Assembly: GCA_033030425.1 (NCBI GenBank)
Contig: JAUFSD010000006.1
Coordinates: 1,798,001-1,862,000 of the forward strand
Direction: 5' to 3'
DNA: 64,000 bases
From: Verpa conica
Taxonomy: Eukaryota > Ascomycota > Pezizomycetes > Pezizales > Morchellaceae
The translations under genes and the position numbers were made by a program. The notes beneath the pieces were generated by a model. The model ran no database searches. It had not been told where the DNA came from and saw nothing but the letters and a program-made list of their open reading frames with translations. Positions 50,086 to 61,329 of the stretch are shown in pieces (within the stretch, counting starts at the first letter, position 1; every line of letters begins with the position of its first letter).

Positions 50086-53000
50086 CTTTCAAGCTGAATT
50101 TCTAAGTAGAGGCTTGATGATAAGAGCTCTGAGATCGCAATTAAGCAGGAAGGGAGCTCCAGATGGGTTTTTATCTTCACGCCGAGCAATTGGTCATTTC
50201 TGAAGCCTTTGTAACAAAGCTCTAATTCTGGCCTTCTTTTTTAGCTCCCCGCGCGATCCTAGAATTCATATATTGGGCCCCCGGAATAGCTTCATCTCGG
50301 AAATAAAAACTGATAGTGCACGGCGCGATATCCCGGGGTTAAAGTCAAATGCCCCCTGTGACATCAATATAAGCCCAAAGGAACTTTTTAGAAGAACCCC
50401 GGGGGAGGATATAAACACGCCCAGGAAAAAATAAATGCGGTCGTGATTTCATTTGGCCATCGGTGGCTGAGTCACTGCGGTTACATTATCGCCACAATCT
50501 AACGGTATGATAACATGCAGCTGCGGAGGGAGATCCGGGGGGGATAAAGAGGATAGAGTTTATTGCAGCGATGGTGGTAGGACAGCATGAAAAAAAAAAA
50601 AAAGCGATGCGGGGTGCCAGGGCCGATAAACCCGTCGTATCGGCTTTCGCTGTTAAGCTTAAGAGAAATAGAGTGAGGCCCAAGCCTCTGTACCTGGTCA
50701 GAACACAAAGCACAAGACTGAAGCGTATAGTTCTAATCTACAAGTACTGTGAATGGTGGGGCTTAGTACGACTTCCCCATTAACTACGCTGCAGGTACAC
50801 ATCTACTATGAGCGGATCTGTGGGGTAATGGCTCCGTCTGACTTAAACCTAGCTTGGGAAAACAAATCAATTAAATCAATAAACATCTAGCGACATTGGC
50901 CCCTAGTATTGCGGGGGGATCCAAATGCACCTAACAACCTAGCGATTCACAGCTGCACCCCTCGATTGCCGACTAGAAACCCTAGTTATAGGACTGGAGC
51001 TATTTAAAAAGCAATGAGGATCAATCTAGTGTAACTCTTATCATTTTAACTATTAGCTGCGGTTAGAACCCCCCATACAGAAACGTTTTTTAGAGCAGAG
51101 ATACCTAGCTGTCTAGAAATGTCTTAGATCTTTTGCGTGGTGGCGTAAAAAAAAAAACCTCATTTTGAAAAGACAGAGAGGGTTGGAAATACCAACAGCC
51201 TCATCTCGGAGAATTAGAACTGAACTGTCCAGGCTTAATCCCGCGGCATAAAGGGGGGGGAGAGGAATATCCAATGATTGCATTAAATAAATTAGCGGTC
51301 CGTGTGCTATTGAAAAAAAAGAAGGGAGAAAAAAACGGTTAGTCCTAACTGGGGAGAGCCCTATCAAAATATCGAAATGATACCATTGAGGGTTCGGGCC
51401 CCGCACGTTATCACGATAATTCATAATATAATAACCTGACACTAGTGCAGTACGTCTCCAGCATTTGGTACGTGCCCATGTCCATGTTTAATTGGCTTGG
51501 TGTTGCTCTTACACGTTTATGTGGCCTATGGGGTAGAGCGCAATGGAATATATGAAGGAGCGATATCACTGGCCTCTATCGTCATCTCCAATCGTTACAT
51601 TAGAGTGAGCGCCTAGCATAAAGCCCTGTTGGTATATGGTATAGGGCGCTTGACAATAACCTCAGGCAAAACACAGGCAAATCCGTTCCCCCCCCCGTAC
51701 TATGAGATGACCATCCTTATAAAAACTCATCCTTACCAATAATTCAGTTCTTAATGTCTCTCGCTCCCTTCCTTCCTATCTAGATTCCGGCATAACAAAG
51801 ATAAACAGATCTACCCTTCTAGGCCCTGATGTAGAAAACAAAGGACGCCGGGCCTATCTGGACCAAAATGTAACAACGAGGCCTACGCTCACCAGCTTAG
51901 TTGATCCGCAGAGCCTCCTACTCCACAACTATTTACTACCACAAAGCACCGTCCAGATCCCCCCTTTAAGTTACCCAATTATAGCAACCGAGCAATTCCC
52001 CCATAATTTAACCAAACATTGTAACAAAAGAGGCTAATCACACCTACGCCAGCGGCACTGTTTAATTTGTAATCACCGCGTAATGTCTAACAACCTGTGT
52101 CTGATCCCCACCGCCAAGTCGTCAATCCAGCCAACAAAGGCCTTATTCCAGATCCTCCCGTGTGTTCCCAATACGGCTTAGAGAGAAAGCAGGCAAGAAG
52201 CAAGCAGGCAAGAAGCAAGCAACCCAGGACCGACCCCAACTCTTCGCCGGCGCGTGCGTGTGTGTGTGCAGTAAAACTTAATCGATACACTAGGTATTTA
52301 ATCGACAGAAGCTCTTTTCTCTCCGGCCTAGGATTGCGCCGCATGGCGTATCACTCGATCCCCTGGCTGTGTGCACTAGCCTCTCTGTACCGCCACAGCT
52401 CGCTTATTCAAAAATAAAACAAACATTCCATCTGAGGAAGGTGATAGGGTATATCGGTGACTTTGGGGATTTAAACATCAAACCCCCCCTATACAGTTAG
52501 GCTTTTCGCAAGCCTTGTACCGTATCAACCCTCTCAGCTCTTCCTCCGCAAGAATAGTCTAATTATGGTAACAGTAACAACTCGGTGAAATGCAGCCACA
52601 AAATCGGGTCTCTCCATAATGGTGCCGTAAGCGTGCATGCTTCGAGGTTTGTTGTTCACCGCGCTACATGAGGGAAAATAAAAAAATAAAAAATAAAATA
52701 AAAAATAAAAAATAAAAAATATATGTAGAATCTATGTGGTGAAGATTACACTACGCCGTATCATGCCGAGACGACGAGCAAGAGGAGGAGGAGGAGAGGG
52801 AGGGAGGGATGGAGGGAGGGTTGTCTCGACCAGTATCAGGTGAGGGAAAGATACATGATGTAGTCTTGATCACGACGGAAATTTTGACCGCGCCAAAAAC
52901 CTCCCTCGTGCCTTCAAAAAAAAGAGGTCCTCTACTCCCCCATGTAGTCCTGATTGTAATAGACATATGACTTAATCATGAGGAAGGAAGGGAAAAAAAA

Positions 53001-54636
53001 ACCACAACCTCTCAACTCCCAAAAGGCAGTTTCGAGCTGTTTTTTTTTCTTTTCTTTTCTTTTCACAAAGCCGGGCTAGTAACCGGTTGGCTACTTCGTG
53101 AACACCGCACCTACCCGCACAATAGTGTCCGTGCTGTTTAGGAGTGGGTGGGAGGAGAAATTCCATGTGCCGACCCCGGATTATTCAAGACATTGCGTGG
53201 CGAAGGACTGCCTCCGGGTCCTGGCGAATGGAGCCAGGAGGTCTATGCTACATACCTGGAATTGCTCCGGAGATGGATCACGAACCGATTTTGGGGGGTA
53301 TCTCTTTGGTTTTGGCTTAGGGGTATTTTTTCGCGATAGGTGGAAGAGTAAAAATAGTATGGAGAGAGAGAGGAGAATCGTGTCTGTCTGCTGCTAGGCG
53401 GCAGGCTGTTGGTTGATGCTGTTTCAAACCTGCGGTCAGGTACCGATGGCGACAAAGGCACGGGTATTTTTTGTCCCTTTGCCCTTGGGTTAGTTACAAA
53501 GAAAGACAGGCAACAATGCGCATCGGCTGTGTAAATGATGATCTTGAAGATGAGGTCTGCCCCTTTTTCTCATCCGGAGTGTGTTCTCCGGAATTACATG
53601 CACTTTAACGTTGGAATTGGGAAATGTTCTTAGGGATTCAGAGACCTTGAATTACAAGGCGAGGAAAGGCACCACCACTCAGCCCAGCGGTTTGGGATAG
53701 ATGAACCGTTTGTGGAGGATGCGTGACGTGACGTACTCTACACAGGCAATCCCAGCAGGGTGGAAAAGACGCAATCCCCATCCAAGGATGAGCAGCGGGA
53801 TACCGAGTGAGGGCCGGGTAACAGGTGGGTTTGTTGCACGAGTGTGGGTGTCCAATGAGAAGAGACATGTTCGCCCCGCTTCTGCGGCGTTCTCTGGCTG
53901 TTTGCCATGCCGAATCAAACGGAAAGCTCTCTCTCGGGCTCTTGGGTTTATTCCCTCTCGATATATTCCTGCTAACGACGTGGCAACCCTCACGAAGGAT
54001 TCACCCATCATCCCGGGAAAAAGTGGGAAAAAGGGCCGGAAGAAACAACTTGAGTCAGGGCTGTCGAACAAGTCACTGTGTAGTGTCTGCTCTACTCATC
54101 GTTCTGTCCTGTCTGTTCAGTGTCACTGCAGTGCCTACTTACCCACCAGTGCCTACTCACCCTCTTACCTACTCACCCACTCCCACTCACCCTCCCACTC
54201 ACCCTCTCCCACCCTCCCCAGTCTATGGGTTAGGTTCTCTTCACAACCTGCTCGTGACTCGCCTGGTTCCTCGTCGTAGTCAGCAACGGCACCGCACCGC
54301 CCCGCCACCCGCTTAAAGCCTACCACCCGCAAGACCTGCGTCTCTTCTCCTTCCTTCCCTTCCCCTCTCTTCTCTTCTCACTTCTCTTCCCACAACAATT
54401 CCCTCCCCTTCCCCCCCTGTCGGTCGCATTTTGGAGTTTTGGATAGCACACTATATTCTTTCCATTTATCCCCCCCCCGCTTAGGTTGTTGTACCCACAC
54501 AGTATAGCAGCATTCTCCATCACGCTTGTCCCATAATTTCTCTTCCACGCCCTGTAGAAAAGAAAAAAGAAAAAAGAAAAAGAGAGAAAAGAGAAAAGAG
54601 AAAAGAGTCTCAATTAGCCCACAACCAACTATTGCA
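50086..54636. other. Intergenic region between the GH6 gene and the Ser-rich gene
   Basis: No domain-bearing gene in about 4.5 kb. It contains an AAAAT-type microsatellite (52675-52721), a short AGCAAGCAGGCA tandem (52190-52222), a CCCACTCACC-type minisatellite (54120-54220), and a GGGAGG block near 52780-52815. Frames at 53098-53397 and 53701-54316 are not recognised. Confidence 0.5.
50333..50404 (-). promoter_or_regulatory. Candidate CreA-type repressor sites upstream of the GH6 gene
   Basis: CCGGGG at 50333-50338 and 50399-50404 fits the SYGGRG core bound by the carbon-catabolite repressor CreA in other ascomycetes. They lie about 250 and 315 nt upstream of the start codon. Glucose repression of cellulases is well known; whether these sites work here is inference from a short motif. 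Confidence 0.4.
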
Positions 54637-55341
54637 ATGGGCTTTCTACTTCGTCGTACATCGTCGACTTCACGACGTGCAAATCCTACAGCCACCCACT
54701 CAAGTCATAGTAACTCCTCATCCAATAATAGCCGCAGTATCACAGCAGCCACCACCAGCAGTAGCAGTAGCAGCAGCAGCAGCAGCATTAGCACAACCAG
54801 CACCACCAGCACAACCAGCAGGAGAATCTCAAAGTCTAGCAGGAAAACACGCTCTCGCTCATCTTCCCCTGGTTCGCCTCGTAATAATTACTATCTCGAT
54901 AACCCCTATCAGCACCATATCCGTCCAAGGCAACCAGCAGTAATGATGGTGCCTAACAGTTTGCTCCCCGTGACAGCTTACTTCCCGCGTGATTACGAGT
55001 TCGAGTTCGAGGATGAAGGTTACGATAGCTCGTCATCGTCAGACGAGTCATCTTCGTACTCAGCGCCGGCTCTGGGATGGCGACCAACGCAAGGCACCCT
55101 GGAGATGGAATTCATGTTTGGAGATATGGACGATGAATTCATGCAAGAGCTTACGAGGGAGAGTACTCCGAGCAGTGACGCCGATGAGATGGAGGTGGAC
55201 ACAGACAGCTCCAGTACTGCATCCGGGTACTATAATCATTATTCGTCAGCTACAGCTGAGTCCGCAGCTTCTGGGAGGACAAGTGGTTACAGGCAAGAAG
55301 ACCGTATGGGCGGGAGAGTGGTGGACGAAGACTACGACTAG
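54637..55341 (+). CDS. Hypothetical Ser-rich/acidic low-complexity protein
   Basis: Single exon, 234 aa, if started at MGFLLRRTSS (an in-frame upstream start at 54526 would add a Lys-rich leader and is less likely). The first part is Ser/Thr/Arg-rich. A central stretch holds NPYQHHIRPRQPAVMMVP, and the second half is acidic and aromatic (FEFEDEGYDSSSSSDESSS, MEFMFGDMDDEFMQEL). No known domain is recognised. The acidic, hydrophobic-spaced segment could act as a transcription-activation or binding region, but that is guesswork. Confidence 0.6.
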   Translation: MGFLLRRTSSTSRRANPTATHSSHSNSSSNNSRSITAATTSSSSSSSSSSISTTSTTSTTSRRISKSSRKTRSRSSSPGSPRNNYYLDNPYQHHIRPRQPAVMMVPNSLLPVTAYFPRDYEFEFEDEGYDSSSSSDESSSYSAPALGWRPTQGTLEMEFMFGDMDDEFMQELTRESTPSSDADEMEVDTDSSSTASGYYNHYSSATAESAASGRTSGYRQEDRMGGRVVDEDYD

Positions 55342-58300
55342 CTTTTTAGTTTCTAGTTTTCACTTCTAGGAACGTTACGATCGATCTGCATACGAGCAAA
55401 GGTGTCTGCATAGGTACCTGGTTTCCGATACAAATCGACAACATTACTACTATTACATCATTTCTATTCGGACTACTTTGTTATGGGGAGATATTCAAAA
55501 GGTCTTCACTCCCTTAATAACACCCTTGGGGGTTTTGTTAATTCCTGGTTTCGCAGTAAAGAGAAGAACTAAAAAAAAAAAGAAAAAAGATAAGGAACGG
55601 GTTTCACCTCTACTCTAAGTAAGGTTACCCCCCCTTTCTTTTTCTTTTTTTGATCGGGTTTGCATTTGCTGCTAGGGGGTGAAAAAAATCGGATGGCTTT
55701 CTTTTTCCCATGTTTATATTTTTCGGAGTTTATTTTTTGTATATTTTTTTGTTTGGGGGTGTTTATTTGGAGTACCTATTCTTTCTGGGGGTTTGAGCTT
55801 GAACTTCTTGTTTCTGGATGACGTTGTCGAGCTAGCCGGAGCTAGTGAGGAAGTTTTCTTTTTTTTTTTCGGACTTGTTATAGTCATGCACTACTTTCTT
55901 TTTCCTTTGTAATCTTTCTCTTTGATTCTCTAGGGCCTTTTCTTCTGACGGGGGGCTCAGTATGAAACTGGCACGGCGTTTTTGGACTCGGCGTGTTGCA
56001 TGTACAGACTACTTTTTGTCGATCATTTTCATTGTCTTGGAGTCACCGTTTCTTTCTGGCATCAGCTGTTTTTTTACTCTTTGCTTTTATCTAGAAGAAC
56101 GACACGGAACGAAGGGGCGGCATGGAGTTTTTGTGTGAGCGATTTATTTTCTTCGCTGGTAGTGTAGCGTTCCTAGGCTTTCTAGGCTTTCTAGGTATCA
56201 TATCAAAATCCAACTGAGTTTGTCATTTAACCCTTTGACACTTCATTACCGTGACGTTTCTCTCGTGTCTGTCCACAGTTCATCCCTGGGGGTGTTGCAC
56301 CCTTAGCTGTCAAACACCCATCCCCGCGCGATCGCCCGAACACACAACCCATTGCCTGCTTTCCTGTTCCGGATCTGGTGCCCGGGTTCCTGGTATGCAT
56401 GGATCCCAATACGGAGAAGCCCGCAGTGCAGTTGGATATCCCAGCCCTAACCCTGGGCTGAACCGAGTGGAGTGAGCTGATTCGTTATTGTTATTCTGGT
56501 GCACACACCACGAGATGGCACTAGAAACGGCAGGTACAGGTCCAGGTTCTCTCTCTGCTGACAGGGCTTAGTGCTGGTATGACGATGGGTGAAATGTAGA
56601 TGTAGTTTCTTTAGATACTTCGAAGCGAGGTAAAGTGTTTTTTTCTCTCTCTCTTCTCGGAGAGGGTCGGGATGGAATAAGATGGGATAGATTCCCGTTT
56701 CCCCCCTTGCTTGTGTAATATCAGATCTCTACATGTATGATGTATCTATCTACCCTCCACCCTCCACCCTCCACCCTCCTCGTGGTAGAGTACATGCAGA
56801 AATCGCTAAAATCGCTCGGAAGACGTAGATCGTGTGTGTGTGTGCGTGTGTGCGTGTGCCGCCTAACCGCATAAGAACCCGGTAGTTCGGGTTACCGAAA
56901 TATCGTTATGCATAGTCTCCTCTTTCTCTCTATCTATCTCTATCTCTATCTCTTCTACCTCCTCGGGTGTGTGTGTGTGTGGCCGAGTGATATTATGTGA
57001 TTAAGGTTGTTTGGATCGGTACGAGTGATGCGTGCATAGATTGGATTTTCAGTACCGTTCGATCCGGGCTTTGGATCGCCGTGGGGAGTTATGTTATTTG
57101 TTAGTTGCGACGATCTATCTGGCCGGGAGAAATAATTGTTTTTTCTCTTTTCCTTTGCTTTGTGCTTTTCTCCCGGGCGTGGGTTGATTGGGTGGGTGGG
57201 TGGGTGCATTGGTATAAGTGGTGTTACAACCATTCCCTGTCTGCCCTATTACCGCCTAAAATCTGGGGAGGGGGGGGGAAGGGAAGGAAGGGAAGGGGAG
57301 GGAAGGGAAGGGACGGGCCATACGCGTGTGTTAGGATGGGTGATAGGTTCGGTGCGGAGGTATAGATATAGGTGTGAAGCTTGACACGTTTGTCATCCGG
57401 ATGTTATCGAGTGATTGGCCGTGATCCGGAGTATGTGTAATCGGCCGGTACGGTACGGTACGTACATACAGCCTCTAGCAAGATTATTAAGAGTTGGTAC
57501 TGTGGCCAATCTCCACTTCTAGAATCTTTGCTGAGAGCCTGAAATACCAATAAACTCTCGGGGCCCCATGTTTCTACAATAATCTTCCCGAGAGGCTGTA
57601 TATAAGACTTGACGAATATCGGCCGATATTGTGTACGAGGGGGTAAGGAATGGTGCGGTGTGTTTGTTAGTAATCTGATGCATTTTGTTAAGATTAAGGG
57701 AAAATCGATTTAAATCGTACGGGGATTATTGGTAAAGAAGGGTAGGGTTCTTCTTCTTTCACTACCTCCCCGCCAGTGTGTAATTCGTATCGGAGATTTT
57801 TTAGACATATGCGTTGTAAAGGGTGTAAAATATCTTTATATAGAAATTCACTTTGGTTTTTTTAGAAAAAATCATTTTCTCGTCTTGTCTTTTGTTCCCC
57901 CCTCTCTCTCACTTCACGTTTCATGAGTAGGCAAAACCAATAAAATGCACGGATCATGTATTTTTTAGAATTCTGCCCCACCAGATCATAAAAAAAAAGA
58001 AAAAAAAATACACTTGTCGCGCTGTGACCAATTGCCACATCTTCCCAAGTCTGTGTGGTGAGGATGTGAAACCCAGCTCGCTGGTCCGCCAGCGAGCCGT
58101 GAAACAAAAAATAAAAGTGGATCAACAGAGGCACGGACAAGAAACTTCAGCCTGTTGGTGTTACACGGAGACCTGGAATATCACCCACGGGGCGGACCAC
58201 CAAAAGGGTTGAAAAGTAAAATAAGATTGAAAAACAAAAGTAAATAACAGAAAGAAGAGAGATCCCCCCCTAGCTCCCCGGATGGTTTAAAGGTGAGCTC

Positions 58301-58381
58301 TTTTACTTTTTTATTTCTTATTTTGTAACTTTTACTTTTCGTTTTTTTTTAAGTGCATATTCTTTATAGTAAGGGGAGGAA

Positions 58382-58412
<31 letters not shown>

Positions 58413-58456
58413 TCAAACATCGTATAAGAAACATATACATCAAACGAATAGCAATA
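55342..58456. other. Intergenic region with minisatellites
   Basis: No domain-bearing gene in about 3.1 kb. Features include T-rich stretches (55640-55870), a CCACCCT minisatellite (56753-56778), a (GT)n run (56832-56855), a GGGAAGGGAA tract (57270-57315), and a (GA)n run (58386-58412) just upstream of the next gene. Confidence 0.5.
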
Positions 58457-59458
58457 ATGTCACTCCTATCACTCCCCAACGAGCTTCTCCTGCTTATCGC
58501 CGAAATGCTCCCCATGAAAGATGTCAACTCCCTCCATCTCACCAACCACCACCTCGCATGCCTCACGACCACACTCCTCCACCGCTTCGCTGTCCAGGAG
58601 CGCAGCAGCTACGGCATGGTTTTCCCACCGCTCCATTGGGCAGCCTGGAAGGGGCACGTATCACTCACTCGGCTGCTGCTGGATAAGCAATTCGAGATCG
58701 ACGCAAAGACCAGAGAGCGCGGAAAGACGGCGCTCCAATGCGCGGCTTGGCAGGGACATGAGGCCGTTGTACGGCTGCTGCTAGATCGGGGCGCGGCGAT
58801 AGATGAGCGCGATAACAAGTACGGTAAATCGGCACTCCATCAGGCGGCCCTGAGGGGCTATGAGAAGATCGTCAGCTTGCTCTTGCAGAGAGGCGCCGAT
58901 GTAGGTGTCAAGGACCATACTGGCCAGACTGCGTTGTTCTGGGTAGCAAGATCTCAGAGTAGGAATGAGCCCTTGGTGGATATCCTGAGGTTGCTGTTGG
59001 AGGCGGGGGCACACGGACACATTGATGATCAGGAGTTTGAGAGGGGGGAGACGGCGCTTCATTGGGCGGTGTGGAAGGGCCATTGGAAGACGGTTAAGCT
59101 TTTTCTTGAATGGGGGGCTAGCATTGAGGTTCCGGGGAATGATGGAGAGACGGCTCTTGACTGGGCGTTGAAGAAGAGGAATAGTGAGATGGTCAACTTA
59201 CTGTTGGGGGGACTTAGAGTTTCGGAGGGTGCTAAAGGGTTTTCAAATGTATTCGCTGGCGAGGGAATAGTAGGTGAAGATGTGACGGATGAGCAGGAAC
59301 GAGGGAAACGCTGGGGAAGGAGGTTTAGATCGCTTTCAAAAGTCATGACGGGGAAAATCCCTCTTTTGAAGCAACGGAAGCTGGTTAGGGAGCATTACAT
59401 GTCTAGCGCGTGGACTGATATGGGACTAGGTCGTTCGAGCTCCGCATCCGTGTTCTAG
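58457..59458 (+). CDS. F-box/ankyrin-repeat protein 2
   Basis: Single exon, 333 aa. MSLLSLPNELLLLIAEML opens an F-box; about six ankyrin repeats follow (TALQCAAWQGHEAVVRLLL, SALHQAALRGYEKIVSLLL, TALHWAVWKGHWKTVKLFL). The C-terminal 80 residues are basic and not repeat-like. Same family and probable SCF-adaptor role as the gene at 11116. It is followed about 900 nt later by a third member on the same strand. Confidence 0.88.
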   Translation: MSLLSLPNELLLLIAEMLPMKDVNSLHLTNHHLACLTTTLLHRFAVQERSSYGMVFPPLHWAAWKGHVSLTRLLLDKQFEIDAKTRERGKTALQCAAWQGHEAVVRLLLDRGAAIDERDNKYGKSALHQAALRGYEKIVSLLLQRGADVGVKDHTGQTALFWVARSQSRNEPLVDILRLLLEAGAHGHIDDQEFERGETALHWAVWKGHWKTVKLFLEWGASIEVPGNDGETALDWALKKRNSEMVNLLLGGLRVSEGAKGFSNVFAGEGIVGEDVTDEQERGKRWGRRFRSLSKVMTGKIPLLKQRKLVREHYMSSAWTDMGLGRSSSASVF

Positions 59459-60339
59459 TATTTTAATATATATAGGCGTTTGTATATAGTGGGGTTGGGT
59501 TCGTCTGTTCAAGGTCGAGCCGTAGTAAATAGTCTTGATGTGCTATTTCTTTTGGGGTTACGTATGGGTTTTTTTTACTTTTAGAATAGATAGTATATAT
59601 ATTCATTAGGATTATCATTTGGTTGAGGCTGCTAAGATGAGTTCCTCTGAGGTAGTTCTTGCCTCCGGGTATTGGTTTAATATGGTTTAAATTGCTGAAT
59701 ACTAAGAAATGGATGAGCTTGTATGTTCTATGTGCGATAAGTGATAGTTTTAAGGGCCTGAAGGTATAGTATATATATGGTTTTAGTGGGTTATTTGATA
59801 TATAAAGTCTTCTATTAGAAGCTGTACTCTTGTGGGGGTTTAGGGCCCTTTGAAAGTTAATTAAGATGAGAGTTTTGAGCTTATTGTGCTGAGTGCGTAG
59901 ATGAGCTGCTGGGGCTTTTCAAATGTCAAGAGCTGATCGTATGGGTGTATTAGGAGATTAGAACTGTCGGGAAATAGCTGGGTTCTAGCCCGCGTGTTAG
60001 GATTAAATAAAGAACTAATATATAAATCTAACCTTATTCATCTCGTTACTAATAATCATATTAAATATTAATATTTGTTTGGTAGATCAATTCTCTGACT
60101 AAGCACACAGATGGAGAATAAAACCACCCTTGTCAAGTGCCGCGTTCACTTTTTGATTACACACGGTTCCCAAATATATTCATACAGACTTTGCCTTCTG
60201 CAAGAGCTTGGATCAACTAGGGTACGGTACGTCTTCGCGAGAAGCTTGGCATGTCTGGCACGCGCCAGATCCTTCGCGCCTTGTGGGTGTTTGTTTAATT
60301 ACCTGTACTTTGCTCATTATGACAGCTCACCTCGTCACC
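59459..60339. other. Intergenic spacer between F-box/ankyrin genes 2 and 3
   Basis: AT-rich, 880 nt. The frame reaches upstream of the third F-box gene through a TTG start at 60208, but that segment has no F-box character, so it is treated as leader. Confidence 0.5.
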
Positions 60340-61329
60340 ATGAACATCCTAAGTCTCCCCAACGAGCTCCTCCTGAATGTCGCTAAATGCCTCGAAGCGG
60401 AACATCTCGCGAACTTTATCGGTGCAGCTCCAGAATTATACCCACTTCTCCTCCCGGTCCTTGAGGGTCACATGATAGATGGTCGCCCCATGATTATCTG
60501 GGCGGCAATGTGTGGCCTTGAAGCTTTAGTCAAGGTTCTACTGGATAATGGGGCAGACATAGATACCGCGACTGAGAATGGTGCAACAGCCCTGCACTAC
60601 GCTGCAAGTGAGGGTGGTATATCGATGGTCCAATTGCTTATGGATTACGGAGCCGACATAGATGGCCCGACTGGCTCTGACTCGTCTGGGTGGAAATATT
60701 TTTATGGGGCGCCCCTTCACTGGGCTATACTATCCGACAATCCAGATGTAGTCAAGTTTCTCATCGATAACGGGGTCGACCCCAACCGGAGTTTTGGAGA
60801 AGGCACTGGAAAGACAGCTCTATGTCTGGCCGCAGAGGGTGACAAGTGCGACGTTGTTAGGGTCCTTCTGGATAACGGTGCTGGCCAGTTCCCCGATGAT
60901 GGAGGGAAGACACCACTACACTATGCGGTCGAGAACTATTCAATTGATGTTGCCACGATGCTGCTGAGGGAGGATAGTGAGGCCGTCAACGCCCAGGATG
61001 ATCATAGACGGTCATTGCTTCATTATGCAGTTGATAAATTTCCGGAGCGCGCTGTAGGTTCTATTGAAATGACTGAGCTGCTGCTGAGGTGGGGCGCAGA
61101 CACAGAACTTGGAGATGAAGATGGTCAAACGCCGCTTCATTTGGCTACAGCGGATCTAAACCGGGATGGTCTCGTGAATTTACTTCTGAGATGGGGGGCC
61201 AATATATTTGCTCCTGACTCGTATGGTCGCACGCCAATTCAATTTGCGGAGATGAATGAGTACTACATAGATATCACTGTACGGTCTAAATGTGAGTACT
61301 TGATAAGGTCTAGGTTTTATAGTCATTAA
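60340..61329 (+). CDS. F-box/ankyrin-repeat protein 3
   Basis: 329 aa from the ATG at 60340 (CACCATG context), which gives MNILSLPNELLLNVAKCL, the same F-box start as its two relatives. In-frame sequence upstream back to 60208 starts at TTG and is probably untranslated. About eight ankyrin repeats follow (TALHYAASEGGISMVQLLM, TALCLAAEGDKCDVVRVLL, TPLHLATADLNRDGLVNLLL), ending abruptly after YEYLIRSRF-like sequence. It is diverged from genes 1 and 2, so not a recent tandem copy. Confidence 0.87.
   Translation: MNILSLPNELLLNVAKCLEAEHLANFIGAAPELYPLLLPVLEGHMIDGRPMIIWAAMCGLEALVKVLLDNGADIDTATENGATALHYAASEGGISMVQLLMDYGADIDGPTGSDSSGWKYFYGAPLHWAILSDNPDVVKFLIDNGVDPNRSFGEGTGKTALCLAAEGDKCDVVRVLLDNGAGQFPDDGGKTPLHYAVENYSIDVATMLLREDSEAVNAQDDHRRSLLHYAVDKFPERAVGSIEMTELLLRWGADTELGDEDGQTPLHLATADLNRDGLVNLLLRWGANIFAPDSYGRTPIQFAEMNEYYIDITVRSKCEYLIRSRFYSH

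Noticed and set aside
50571..50783. Frame beginning at an A-rich stretch upstream of the GH6 gene
   Set aside because: Short, no domain, not associated with splice signals.
60208..60339. Upstream extension of F-box/ankyrin protein 3
   Set aside because: It begins at TTG, and the F-box motif starts only at the ATG at 60340.
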